Both the position numbers and the translations under genes were made by a program. This document shows positions 1 to 7,968 of a stretch of DNA of 57,477 bases, in pieces (positions within the stretch are counted from its first letter, which is position 1; every line of letters starts with the position of its first letter). Under the pieces are notes generated by a model that searched no databases, was not told the origin of the DNA, and was given only the letters and a program-made list of their open reading frames with translations. The DNA lies in assembly GCA_002723385.1 (NCBI GenBank), contig PBNY01000008.1:1-57477 (forward strand), given 5' to 3'. This DNA comes from Oceanospirillaceae bacterium. GTDB taxonomy: Bacteria; Pseudomonadota; Gammaproteobacteria; Pseudomonadales; Oceanobacteraceae.

Positions 1-106
1 TGGGTTCCAAACCTGCCCCGTTTATAAGGGGATTAAGACCAAAAAAAGAAATGACTTATTACCTTTTTCTGTTCCAAACCTGCCCCGTTTATAAGGGGAT
101 TGAATC
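1..106 (+). CRISPR. Right-hand end of a CRISPR array (2 repeats visible)
   Basis: Two 36-bp repeats at 4-39 and 71-106 flank one 31-nt spacer. The repeat starts GTTCCAAACCTG, has the core CCCCGTTTATAAGGGG and normally ends ATTAAGAC. It is identical to the repeat of the array at 10502-11635. The second copy ends ATTGAATC instead, which marks it as the degenerate terminal repeat. The array therefore reads left to right, and its leader and older part lie outside the window. The same terminal variant ends the other array, so the two arrays share ancestry at their trailer ends. Confidence 0.93.
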
Positions 107-170
107 GTAGGGGCGACCTCCCATGGTCGCCCTTATCGGTTGCCGGGCGGCCACAGGGGCCGCCCCTACA
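107..170. repeat. Dispersed palindromic repeat, copy 1
   Basis: The element begins GTAGGGGCGACC and ends with the inverted complement GCCGCCCCTACA, so it has imperfect terminal inverted repeats of about 9 bp. Related copies lie at 9409-9463, 11636-11700, 11734-11780 and, more diverged, 15589-15652. It starts on the base after the terminal CRISPR repeat. It looks like a REP- or MITE-like intergenic element; no coding capacity is seen. Confidence 0.75.
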
Positions 171-433
171 GCCATGGACGCGAAATGGGTATATGTGACA
201 CCGGGCCGCCCCCTGTCTTGAAACGATGTCGTAATCTGGATGCCCGCCAGTGCAGGAAAGAGCCGCCCTGACCGGCTGCCATCTGGATAGAGCAAGAATC
301 ACTCTTACGGGGATTGAAGCGATGGATAAAAACGCGAATGCGTTTTTGGAAGGGTTAAAACGATATTGCCAAATCCGACGGACAATTCAGCCGTAGCCAA
401 ATTGCCGTCAGGTTGTATCGGAATAACCGCCGG
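171..433. other. Non-coding stretch with a possible terminator
   Basis: No gene is seen. A perfect 8-bp inverted repeat with a 4-nt loop (AAAAACGC/GCGTTTTT, 328-347) could terminate the minus-strand operon ending at 434. At 305-320 the string TTACGGGGATTGAAGC resembles the tail of the terminal CRISPR repeat and may be a repeat relic, but it is too short to be sure. Confidence 0.4.
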
Positions 434-3121
434 TTAATGAAAGTTAAACGGCAAGCAGGCTTCCAACTGCGCCAGCAACCAGACTGGTTCCGTCTGCGGA
501 GCTGTGCAGAGCTGCTCCAGAGCGGCATGGTTTGCCAAGGGCAACTGATCACGCAGTGCCTGTCGGACGGCTTCCGATGGCACTGGCATTGCATCCGATA
601 GCGCTGCTGTTACCGCCTGCCACACTTGCGAAATCCACAACAACGTCGGGCCGTTGTCCGCGCACAGCGTAATCGCGTCTTGCCACAAGGCCTGAGCCTC
701 CTGCTGTTGTCCGGCCTGCCACAAGGCCCAGCCACGCCAGAACATAATCAGCGGCCAGGGGTGGTCTTGCTCTTGCTGCCATTGATCCTGAATTTTCAGC
801 ATCTGCGCCGGTTCATCGGCAAACACCGCCGGGCGCTCCTGCATCGCACGCCAGCCCAGTTGCTGGGCAAAGCGTACCGCATGGCCACTCCGTGCCAGAC
901 GCTCGAAAAGCGGTTTGGTGGCATTGCCCGGAACCACATCGGCCAAATACGCCATCAACCCGTCTTTGAACGACTCGTCTGACAGCGCGGGATTGCGCAG
1001 ATACGCGAACTGCTGATAACTGCGGGTCTGGTTGATTTCACGCTTGGCCTGAGCGCTGTCTGACAGCCGGTCAAACTGGCGCATGGCTTCCGTGAAGCAC
1101 ACATCCGCCTCTTGATAACGCCCCTGAAACGCCAGTAACTGCCCTTGGGTGCTGTGCAGTTTGCCATGATTTAGCAAACCCACGGTCGCAGCAGGCAAGG
1201 CCAGCCACTCATCCAGCAAGCCTTCACAACTGCTGAAGTCCATGGCGTTGGTGGCGGCCACCACCACACGCAACAGCGCTTCGCAGGCTTGTGGTGCCAT
1301 TTCGTCTTTTAGCGTGGTCGCCAGCCGAGCCAGTTCCAGCAAGTCGGCGTTGTCGCTGTAGCCCTGGTGATTGGCCAGTGCCAGCCGAACTGACTGCTGT
1401 TGCAGCTTGAGGCTCTTCGGCAGGCTCACATCCGCTGGTTGATAGCGCTCCAGCCAGTCCAGCGCACGCGCCAGGCCCGATAACTGGTAATCCTTGACGC
1501 GCAAGCGCTGCTGTACTTCCGCCAGGTAGCTGTTCCAGATGTTGGGATCGGCTTTTACACGACCACCCAGTTGCTGCAAGCAGCCGAATACCATGGCGGT
1601 GTTGTTTTCAACCTGGTCGCCCGCCGATTGAAGCAAGCTGTACCAGTCCGCCGCACGCAGAGGGGATGAACCCTCCATTGCAGAGAGCAAACGTTCGTAC
1701 ACGGCGTCGTCAGAGGGCCGGATCAGACAATGGCCCGGCAGTTTGGCCAGATTCAGCAGTTTTTTCTTGGCGGCAACCGAGCTACCCCAGCAATTGGCGA
1801 TGGTATCGACATAGCCGTTGGCCGGGTGGCCGCTTTTGTCGATGAAGTTCATATTGAGGCGCAACTGGCCAAACCGTTCGGGGTTGATTTCCACCAAATC
1901 GGCCACCAACAGCTCGCCAACGGCTTTCAGGTCATAATTCTCGTCGTAGCCAGAATACCGCTCAATCTGGATATCAACCCGCGTCTCCTGACCCGGTTGC
2001 ATAGGCAATAATTGCAGCACCCAGCGAGACAACTGCTGGATTTTCTGGAACCAGCTATAACGACCGGAGACCGGGTCTTTACTGGTAAATCCGAAAATGC
2101 CAACAGGATGCTGAAGCAGGTTCGCCAATGCCCGCTCAACGGTGTCTGTGGGTTCGTCGGTTGCGTGAAAACTATTTGGCAAGGATGGCAGTGTCAGACC
2201 TTGAGGCAACAACAAGCCCACGACCTTGCCCAGCTCCTTATTAGCATCGTGCAGTTCATCAGCGGTTGCATCAAAAGACTGCCCGGTTTCGTCAATCAGT
2301 AGTGTCCACTGTGGTGACGGTTGCAAGTTGGCAATGGCGTTGGGATGCCCTTGTTCGGTCAGCTCGACTTCTGGCATGGAAGGTTTGTAACCATGTGCCT
2401 GGCGGATTTTTTGCTGGTTGTTTTGACGATCCTTACACACTTTTTTGAACGATTTTCTCAAATGGTTGGCAACACGTTTGGGCGCTTGTTTACCGATGCG
2501 TTCCAGCCATGCCTGTATCTCGGCATCCGACTTCCCAGACCGGAGCAGGGATGTCAGTTCATTGTCCAGCCGATGAGCCTCGCGTCCTTCTCTGACGGCC
2601 TTATCCCAGCCATGTTGCAAAAACATCAATTCAGAGTCCTGGGTCAGCAGCAGTTCGAATTTCCCCTGAAGCTGGTTGATTTGAATCTGATTTTTTTGCT
2701 CTCCCCAGGCGTGCTGCAAGTAGCACTTCCAAACCAGATCACGCGCCTGATCTTCAAGGCTGTTACTCTTTGGAGGCGTGTTATTGGCCGCTGGTTTTTT
2801 GGCTGCAACGGTCACCTTGGTGGCAGTATCTGAGTCCCGTACCGAGACGTTATGGCTCGTCTCCCTGGTGGCATACTCTCGCCACTGACGCTCCTCTTGA
2901 TAGAACACATGCACCTTGGCCTGTGGCCAACAGCGTGCAACCTCATCCATCAGAAGAGCATTGCTGTGCTTGCCCGCAAGCACATGCTCCACACCCGGCA
3001 GCGATTCTGCCAGTGCTCGCAGTTGTGCAACCGTTGTGTCTTTTAACAACGCCAGATGGTGCAAGCCTTTGACGACTGAAGGCACTTCGGAAGAAGCGCC
3101 CGGCAGGGATACGAATAACAT
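434..3121 (-). CDS. 895-aa type III-associated protein, putative RNase H-like core with helical repeats
   Basis: I do not recognise a named family. The ATG at 3121 is preferred because CAGGAG lies 6 nt upstream. Three regions are visible. An N-terminal part of about 75 residues alternates beta and alpha elements (MLFVSLPG, then KVHVFY) and is Rossmann-like but short for a CARF domain. A central part (about 270-450) has an LLIDETG motif near residue 277, an acidic IERYSGY near 387 and NGYVDTIANCWG near 436. Spaced acidic residues of this type recall DUF3800-like RNase H folds. The remainder is helical and TPR-like. It is the last gene of an operon behind NE0113 and Csx16, which suggests a cyclic-oligoadenylate-linked effector. 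The function is inferred only. Confidence 0.5.
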   Translation of the reverse strand: MLFVSLPGASSEVPSVVKGLHHLALLKDTTVAQLRALAESLPGVEHVLAGKHSNALLMDEVARCWPQAKVHVFYQEERQWREYATRETSHNVSVRDSDTATKVTVAAKKPAANNTPPKSNSLEDQARDLVWKCYLQHAWGEQKNQIQINQLQGKFELLLTQDSELMFLQHGWDKAVREGREAHRLDNELTSLLRSGKSDAEIQAWLERIGKQAPKRVANHLRKSFKKVCKDRQNNQQKIRQAHGYKPSMPEVELTEQGHPNAIANLQPSPQWTLLIDETGQSFDATADELHDANKELGKVVGLLLPQGLTLPSLPNSFHATDEPTDTVERALANLLQHPVGIFGFTSKDPVSGRYSWFQKIQQLSRWVLQLLPMQPGQETRVDIQIERYSGYDENYDLKAVGELLVADLVEINPERFGQLRLNMNFIDKSGHPANGYVDTIANCWGSSVAAKKKLLNLAKLPGHCLIRPSDDAVYERLLSAMEGSSPLRAADWYSLLQSAGDQVENNTAMVFGCLQQLGGRVKADPNIWNSYLAEVQQRLRVKDYQLSGLARALDWLERYQPADVSLPKSLKLQQQSVRLALANHQGYSDNADLLELARLATTLKDEMAPQACEALLRVVVAATNAMDFSSCEGLLDEWLALPAATVGLLNHGKLHSTQGQLLAFQGRYQEADVCFTEAMRQFDRLSDSAQAKREINQTRSYQQFAYLRNPALSDESFKDGLMAYLADVVPGNATKPLFERLARSGHAVRFAQQLGWRAMQERPAVFADEPAQMLKIQDQWQQEQDHPWPLIMFWRGWALWQAGQQQEAQALWQDAITLCADNGPTLLWISQVWQAVTAALSDAMPVPSEAVRQALRDQLPLANHAALEQLCTAPQTEPVWLLAQLEACLPFNFH

Positions 3122-3171
3122 GACGGACTCCTGTGTCATTTCGTGAGGTGTTGAGAGAGGCAGAAGTGGCC

Positions 3172-3471
3172 TTAGTCAGGCACACTCTCTGCCCGAATTT
3201 CGGTGAGTTTCGGGTTGAGTGATGCCAGTTGCCCGGCATCCAGCTCAACACCGCGCAGCTCCGGTGGCAGATTGATCTGCAAATGGAAGTAACGCGCCCC
3301 GCGTTGGTTCACCTCGACCACCAGATGCACGGTGAGATTGCCATAAACGCAATCCCCCGGTTGCAGCAGGGCGGTGTCGAGATGCGCCAGCTCCAGATCG
3401 ACCTGAGCCAATCGCTGGCGCAGCCATTTGATGCTGGCCGGGTGGCGAGAAACAATGATGTGACGGGGCAT
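3172..3471 (-). CDS. csx16: Csx16 family protein (copy A)
   Basis: This 99-aa protein matches the Csx16 (VVA1548/TIGR02620) pattern. It has an N-terminal IIVSRHPASIKWL, a mid-protein GDCVYGNLTVHLVVEV, then ARYFHLQINLPPELRG and a C-terminal LNPKLTEIRA. Csx16 is a small type III ancillary protein, recently reported as a ring nuclease that degrades the cyclic oligoadenylate second messenger. The role here would be to switch off CARF effectors. AAGGA lies about 9 nt before the ATG. It sits between the NE0113-family gene (54 nt upstream) and the 895-aa gene (50 nt downstream), in one apparent operon. A diverged second copy lies at 15144-15455. Confidence 0.88.
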   Translation of the reverse strand: MPRHIIVSRHPASIKWLRQRLAQVDLELAHLDTALLQPGDCVYGNLTVHLVVEVNQRGARYFHLQINLPPELRGVELDAGQLASLNPKLTEIRAESVPD

Positions 3472-3525
3472 GGCAATTCGTCCTTGAAGAGAAATGGGTC
3501 AGTCCTGTTCAGATGACTCAGCTAT

Positions 3526-5013
3526 TCACGAATCAGCGTCGACATTTCTTATAAAAGTGATATTTCCAGGCTTCACGCCCAACAGATAGGATTTAAATTT
3601 TTCTTTAAATTCAATATCATCATCAGGTTCTATATCAACGGTTGTGTCCCTTAAAGATGGCTTAAGCAATCCAACCATATTGTCTGGCAGTTTCTCTCGT
3701 AACGAATCTCGAATACCTGTAATAAACGAATCAAAGGCTTTTTCTGGCATGGGTTCACCTTCAAAATGTAGCGTATTTCCATATTTACCGGCTTCATCCA
3801 TTTTCTTTATTTCTTCCTTGGATTTTCTCTTGCCATTAAGAAAATATGCAATAGATCGTCTGGTGTTGCTTAACTCTTCAAGCAATTTTGAATCTTCGAC
3901 ATCCGCACGCCCTTCATACACATCCACTAAAGTTTCAAAATACTGATTGCCCGAGTGACGAACGTTCAACAAGTCGAATAAAGTGCTACAGGTCATACAA
4001 AATAGTATGTTATCAGAATCCACTCCAGATTTGGGGGGGCGCTGATAGTCTTGCCGATTGCCAGAGTGCAAATTTGTATCAAGAAGAAATTGATAATAAA
4101 ATGCCCAATGCATCTGGTTTTTAAAACTTACAGACTCAAGTTTTTTATATTTATTTGATATTACTAACTCACGCTTAATCAAATCCACATGAAGCCTGAT
4201 TTCAGAAGGCTGATCACCTAAGTTAATCAGATCAACCAGATTGCGATAATTTAACTTATGGGCTTTAAAATATTCATACTCGCCCTCACCCTCACCTCTA
4301 ACAGCCATGTCATCTGTCAATACTTTTGGCAACTGATGACGCATCCTAATAAAGGGAATATCCGTTAATTCAATCTTGGCGCAACGACTATCTAAAACCT
4401 TCCCATTAACTTTGATTTCGTAAGAATCATTATCTTTCTGATATGGATAGAAAAAACCGCCCCCCTCAAAATCTTTACTGACAAGTACATGAGACATCTG
4501 ATCACCATGACGGCCAAACAGGCTCATTGCATAGCCCAAATAAAACGTCATGGTTTTACGGCCACCAGCAATAGATGCGTGGATAGACCAGCGCTGTTCA
4601 TCCTGTGTGAAGTAACGCACAACCGTGGTTATAAAATCTGCCAGCGCTTCATGATCATCTGTTTCACGTGCATCGTCGACTGGCTTGCCATTGGCATTCG
4701 GCACAACCAGAATATGCTCATCGTGTAACTGAATAACCGGAAGCTCAACCAACTCACAGACTTCCTGAATACGTTTAGCAACGTTATTTTTTTCTCCACC
4801 TTGCCATTCACTAGGGTTGATCAACTCTTTTTTACCATCACTGGTGGTAATGATGCGGATTTCATCCGGCCAATGGGCGTTTTGATCACCGGCTTTTTTA
4901 CGCTGGGCAATACCGTACAGCGTTTCGGTGACGACAGCGGGAGACATACCCGTCACCGACAGCAGCATATGCTTTGTTTGAGATGGTTGAGTGGCCATAG
5001 TCGAATCCGTCAT
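3526..5013 (-). CDS. NE0113-family CARF protein with long C-terminal extension
   Basis: The first ~200 residues match the CRISPR-associated NE0113 family (TIGR02584, Csm6/ring-nuclease-like). They have LLSVTGMSPAVVTETLYG at the start and the ligand-loop motif HASIAGGRKTMTFYLGYAM near residue 150. This is a CARF domain expected to bind cyclic oligoadenylate and possibly cleave it. The protein is 495 aa, well over the ~200 aa of the core family. Residues ~210-495 form a charged domain I cannot assign, with no clear HEPN R-x4-6-H pair. GAAGGA precedes the ATG. It is the first gene of an operon with csx16 and the 895-aa gene, under a dyad promoter at 5057-5102. It is either a sensor with a novel effector domain or a ring nuclease. 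Confidence 0.8.
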   Translation of the reverse strand: MTDSTMATQPSQTKHMLLSVTGMSPAVVTETLYGIAQRKKAGDQNAHWPDEIRIITTSDGKKELINPSEWQGGEKNNVAKRIQEVCELVELPVIQLHDEHILVVPNANGKPVDDARETDDHEALADFITTVVRYFTQDEQRWSIHASIAGGRKTMTFYLGYAMSLFGRHGDQMSHVLVSKDFEGGGFFYPYQKDNDSYEIKVNGKVLDSRCAKIELTDIPFIRMRHQLPKVLTDDMAVRGEGEGEYEYFKAHKLNYRNLVDLINLGDQPSEIRLHVDLIKRELVISNKYKKLESVSFKNQMHWAFYYQFLLDTNLHSGNRQDYQRPPKSGVDSDNILFCMTCSTLFDLLNVRHSGNQYFETLVDVYEGRADVEDSKLLEELSNTRRSIAYFLNGKRKSKEEIKKMDEAGKYGNTLHFEGEPMPEKAFDSFITGIRDSLREKLPDNMVGLLKPSLRDTTVDIEPDDDIEFKEKFKSYLLGVKPGNITFIRNVDADS

Positions 5014-5056
5014 ACGTTCGTTCCTTCTCGGTGTTTGATGTCAGTCAGATGCGGCC

Positions 5057-5102
5057 ATCATGGCCGTTTTTTATTCTAAAAATGGTGCTGCCAAAGCTGG
5101 TG
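5057..5102 (-). promoter_or_regulatory. Dyad promoter of the NE0113-csx16 operon
   Basis: On the minus strand the dyad CACCAGCTTTGGCA (5102-5089) is followed 26 nt later by the -10-like hexamer CATGAT (5062-5057). The dyad lies 76-89 nt upstream of the ATG at 5013. No conserved -35 hexamer is seen. The same arrangement recurs at six other sites in the window. Confidence 0.5.
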
Positions 5103-5133
5103 GCAAGTGCAATCCGGTGCGGAAGTGACCTGA

Positions 5134-6384
5134 CTAGCCCAGGCCCAACGCCTTGAGCAACGACTCACGGCTATCGCATAACCGTGTACCGTTGGCGGCC
5201 AGTTTGGCTTTAAAAATATCCCAACGGTTTTTCTCTTCCAGAGTGCGACGAAAATGCGGTCCGACCATCAGTACCTTGGTGGTTTTGCCAAAACGGTCGC
5301 CCATGCTCTCCAGTTGCTGCTCGATGGATTTTTCCTGTGTTTCGGGTGGTACATCCGCCTTGATTTCGATCAGATAGCTGCGGCCCTTCAGGTGAACAAA
5401 CACATCGGCTTCACGGTTGCCGTCTGAACTTTGTTGCTGTTCCGGGTTCACCACCACTCCTCGTGCCATTTCCTCGGCAAGAACGCCAGCTTGCAATAAC
5501 CAGTGATGCGTTAATTGCTCCAGCCAGTCGCCCGAAATCCATTTACGCACCGCTTTGCGGGCTTTTCTGGGGTTATTGCCTGGCAGTGATAACTGCTGAC
5601 CATCCAGATCGAAGCTGCTGTTATCCAACGAGGATAAACGTTCAATCCATGCCGCCACCTGGGGTGTTTGCAAGGCTTCCGGGAGCGTCAGCGTCAGCTG
5701 ATTCTTGTTGTAGTCCGGGTTGTCGCGCCCTTGCGACCAAAGCTCATCCAGCCAGCCAAACAAGCTTTCGATACCGGTTTCCTGCTCATCCAGTGCTTGC
5801 CAGAGTTGCAGGGCCAGCTCTGTGTGCTGCTTTTGCCCTTCCAGGCCGATGCTCTGTTGTTCCACCTTGTCGGCGTACAAACGCGCAATGTCCAGCGGCG
5901 CTGCAGTTTTCATCGGGCGGGATTTGCCACGGGAGACCCATTCGTTGTTAATCAGCGCCAGACGTTGCAGTTCATTACCACTAAAACCCTTGTAATGAAT
6001 CTCATCCCACGGCATCCGGGTCAGCAGCCCCATACCGATGGCTTTGGTGCCCCCCGTGGCGTTAAACACCAGCGTCAAATCGTCTTCAGAACCGGCTTTA
6101 ATCGCATCAACACAGGGGCGTAATGCCTCGGCAATCCAGTTTTGTAGCTCCAGAATATTTTCACCATCAAACTGCTGTTGCTCATCCGGGCGATGAATCG
6201 TCGTATTCGGCAGGTCTTCACGCAGAACATTCACCAATCGTTCACTGGCCTTACGCAGTTTGGGAAAACTGCTCACCACCAGTACCAAATGCTGAGGGCA
6301 CAAGGTCAAACAGGCTTCGTATTCAGGCAGATTAAATTCGGAAACAACACACACGTAGATAAAAGGTCGGGGGGAGTTGTTCAT
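5134..6384 (-). CDS. Card1/Can2-like CARF nuclease
   Basis: 416 aa, with the start set by AGGA 7 nt before the ATG at 6384; the frame stays open further upstream. Residues ~1-140 form a CARF domain with the ligand motif FNATGGTKAIGMGLL near residue 105. Residues ~275-400 form a PD-(D/E)XK nuclease: GDWLEQLTHHWL, then READVFVHL and YLIEIKAD. This is the DUF1887/Card1 plan, in which cyclic tetra-adenylate activates cleavage of DNA and/or RNA. The metal-binding D and E-x-K residues are present, so it looks active. It lies downstream of the HicA-like gene, in the same direction, across a 151-nt gap in which I see no clear dyad promoter. Confidence 0.85.
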   Translation of the reverse strand: MNNSPRPFIYVCVVSEFNLPEYEACLTLCPQHLVLVVSSFPKLRKASERLVNVLREDLPNTTIHRPDEQQQFDGENILELQNWIAEALRPCVDAIKAGSEDDLTLVFNATGGTKAIGMGLLTRMPWDEIHYKGFSGNELQRLALINNEWVSRGKSRPMKTAAPLDIARLYADKVEQQSIGLEGQKQHTELALQLWQALDEQETGIESLFGWLDELWSQGRDNPDYNKNQLTLTLPEALQTPQVAAWIERLSSLDNSSFDLDGQQLSLPGNNPRKARKAVRKWISGDWLEQLTHHWLLQAGVLAEEMARGVVVNPEQQQSSDGNREADVFVHLKGRSYLIEIKADVPPETQEKSIEQQLESMGDRFGKTTKVLMVGPHFRRTLEEKNRWDIFKAKLAANGTRLCDSRESLLKALGLG

Positions 6385-6535
6385 AACGTCCTGTAATTCT
6401 CCATGAGGGGATGGTTCAAGCATTAAACGGCCTCCGTGGCCTGGCACGTCCTTATGTTTCATCCCTGGCATTATCCCTGTTCGTTGCAAAATAAAAACAC
6501 CTGCGTCAATAAAAGAATGGTTGATCAAGCCCACA

Positions 6536-6733
6536 TCAGGCCGCCATGCGGGCCAGCTCTTTGGCAAAATTACGGGAGGCGCGGTAGTCACTGGGCGAGC
6601 ATGGCACGGTGATGTAATCACCACTTTGTGGCTCGAATAACTTGCCGTGCTTGCGGCCCTTCTGCCACATCCAGCCCTGACGCACTTTCTGGCGAACCAG
6701 CTTGTTAATGTCTTTATTGCTGCTGTACTGCAT
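6536..6733 (-). CDS. HicA-like small protein
   Basis: 65 aa, starting at the ATG at 6733 behind a strong GGAGG. The pattern NKDINKLVRQKVRQGW, a basic GRKHGKLFEPQSG, ITVPCSPSDYRASRN and a terminal helix matches the dsRBD-like HicA fold. In that fold the histidine of the G-x-H region is usually catalytic; here the H is in GRKHGK. HicA toxins cleave mRNA and are normally paired with HicB, but no HicB is beside it. A role in type III ancillary immunity is possible. It has its own dyad promoter at 6763-6808. Confidence 0.65.
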   Translation of the reverse strand: MQYSSNKDINKLVRQKVRQGWMWQKGRKHGKLFEPQSGDYITVPCSPSDYRASRNFAKELARMAA

Positions 6734-6762
6734 GGCAAAACCTCCAACCCATCGAGAACACC

Positions 6763-6808
6763 ACAGTAACAATCCGGTGTCCTTGACGGGGAGCTGCCAT
6801 CTTTGGGT
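6763..6808 (-). promoter_or_regulatory. Dyad promoter of the HicA-like gene
   Basis: On the minus strand the dyad ACCCAAAGATGGCA (6808-6795) is followed 26 nt later by TACTGT (6768-6763). It lies 62-75 nt upstream of the ATG at 6733, just after the stop codon of the DUF1232 gene. This is the weakest left half-site of the set. Confidence 0.42.
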
Positions 6809-6810
6809 AG

Positions 6811-7155
6811 CTATCCAAACCAGCGTTGCAATTGCTCACGCGCACGCTGAACGTGTTCGTCCTTGACGTGCGCCGCCACGGCGGCAAACGCCACTCCCAG
6901 CACCGACAAATCGTCCCCAAACCCGACACCCACGATGACATCTGGCACGGCATCCAGCGGCGACACGAAGTACGCCAGTGCGCCGTAAACCGTTGCTCTC
7001 GCCCAGGCTGGCGTATCACCATCGGACGCGACGTAATACAGCGTCAGCGCCTTTTCGACCACTTCACGCCCGGCTTTGACGGCGTAGCGTGCGATCTTTT
7101 TCCAGAAACCATCGCGGTTAAAATCATGTTCCGAAAACGCGTTGTGGATGCTCAT
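6811..7155 (-). CDS. DUF1232/YkvA family small membrane protein
   Basis: 114 aa from the ATG at 7155, preferred over the ATG at 7161 because GGAG sits at the right distance only for the former. The core, WARATVYGALAYFVSPLDAVPD followed by GFGDDLSVLGVAFAAVAAHV, is the DUF1232 (YkvA) signature: a hydrophobic hairpin with the SPLDAVPD turn. This suggests a small inner-membrane protein. Such genes occur in many contexts. Here it is the first gene of the minus-strand ancillary cluster, back to back with the adaptation genes. The biochemical function is unknown. Confidence 0.75.
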   Translation of the reverse strand: MSIHNAFSEHDFNRDGFWKKIARYAVKAGREVVEKALTLYYVASDGDTPAWARATVYGALAYFVSPLDAVPDVIVGVGFGDDLSVLGVAFAAVAAHVKDEHVQRAREQLQRWFG

Positions 7156-7230
7156 GCCCATCTCCTCAAAAAACCTGTTGTTTATCGTGACAGAACCCGG
7201 TTATTGATCAGTCGTCCAAGAGGCTCCAGA

Positions 7231-7311
7231 TCAACGCCCCACAATTAACCCGTGGTGAAAATACGTGCCGCGAAAAACCATCAAATGGGTACCGGCTTTA
7301 AACTGACTCAT
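7231..7311 (-). pseudogene. 5' remnant of an LRAT/NlpC-like gene
   Basis: A 26-codon frame starts at the ATG at 7311 with GAGG upstream. It encodes AGTHLMVFRGTYFHHGLIVG and then stops. This is the opening of LRAT-type (papain-like) acyltransferase domains, including the HHGI-type motif with the first catalytic histidine. The rest of the domain is missing from all frames downstream, where the DUF1232 gene begins about 75 nt later. I read it as a gene truncated by deletion. Confidence 0.5.
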
Positions 7312-7450
7312 GGGCATGCCTCGCTGTACGTAAAGTGATGACAACAAGGTAAAGCCTTGAGGCGCCCAAATCTGCCTTCCAAAACCCGGGAGCTCTGACA
7401 AACCAGCAGACATGGGCACACTGTTGTTATCGCACCCGGAGGACACCGCC

Positions 7451-7645
7451 ATGATGCCAATCCCTGCCCATACCATTCGTTGCCAGCAATGCGGATGGTC
7501 ACGCATCTTTCCTGCGACCAGCGACGTATTGCTGCCCCATCAAGTCCCTCCCTCGCACTGCCCACGCTGTGGCTCAGACGAGTTGCAACAACAAGACAGC
7601 CGCTTGATTCAGCGCGTTCGACAGTGGCTGGGGTCAGGGCAATGA
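7451..7645 (+). CDS. Small zinc-ribbon protein of the adaptation operon
   Basis: 64 aa, with GGAGGA upstream of the tandem ATG ATG at 7451. It has two Cys pairs, CQQCGW near residue 11 and CPRCGSDE near residue 38, and a basic C-terminal helix. The stop codon overlaps the start of the Cas2-like gene (ATGA), so translation is coupled. No named family is recognised. Position suggests a nucleic-acid-binding or adaptor role in spacer acquisition. Confidence 0.7.
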   Translation: MMPIPAHTIRCQQCGWSRIFPATSDVLLPHQVPPSHCPRCGSDELQQQDSRLIQRVRQWLGSGQ

Positions 7646-7932
7646 CCACCCCCACACAGCAACACTGGCTGGTGTGTTACGACATTCACAACGCCCGCCA
7701 GCGTCAAAAAGCCAACCGATTGCTGCGGCAATTCAGTCTGGACTATCAAAAATCCGGCCTGGAAACCCTGCTGGCAGGCGATATTCGCGGCACGCTGGTT
7801 ATGTTGCATCCCTGCATCAGTAGCAGCGATTCGTTACTGCTGCTGCCTTTACTCCAGCAGCAGCCACAGCCGGATTGGCGCTTGGGCAAACAGGACGGCG
7901 AAGCCAACCACGACACCCTGGTCTGGGCCTGA
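7642..7932 (+). CDS. Cas2-like protein upstream of cas1
   Basis: 96 aa. It has the Cas2 opening HWLVCYDIHNARQRQKANRLL, with the YDI aspartate used for metal binding in Cas2, then QKSGLETLL and a short C-terminus. It keeps the ferredoxin-like beta-alpha-beta order but is shorter and more diverged than the Cas2 at 8942. It is translationally coupled to the zinc-ribbon gene and lies 36 nt before cas1. Cas2 forms the central dimer of the Cas1-Cas2 integrase, so two Cas2-type genes on either side of one cas1 is unusual. Confidence 0.75.
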   Translation: MTTPTQQHWLVCYDIHNARQRQKANRLLRQFSLDYQKSGLETLLAGDIRGTLVMLHPCISSSDSLLLLPLLQQQPQPDWRLGKQDGEANHDTLVWA

Positions 7933-7968
7933 TCCGTCCGAAGCAGAACCACACCCACGAGGTAACGC

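Noticed and set aside
305-320. A third repeat of the left CRISPR array
   Set aside because: Only about 16 bases of the repeat tail are matched; the conserved GTTCCAAACC start is absent.
2321-2833. 170-codon frame antisense to the 895-aa gene
   Set aside because: It lies wholly inside a coding gene, with no ribosome-binding site and shadow-type composition.
5089-5102. Sigma-54 promoters as the explanation for the recurring TGGCA motif
   Set aside because: The motif is a dyad and the TTGC element at the required spacing is missing, while a -10-like hexamer recurs at 26 nt.
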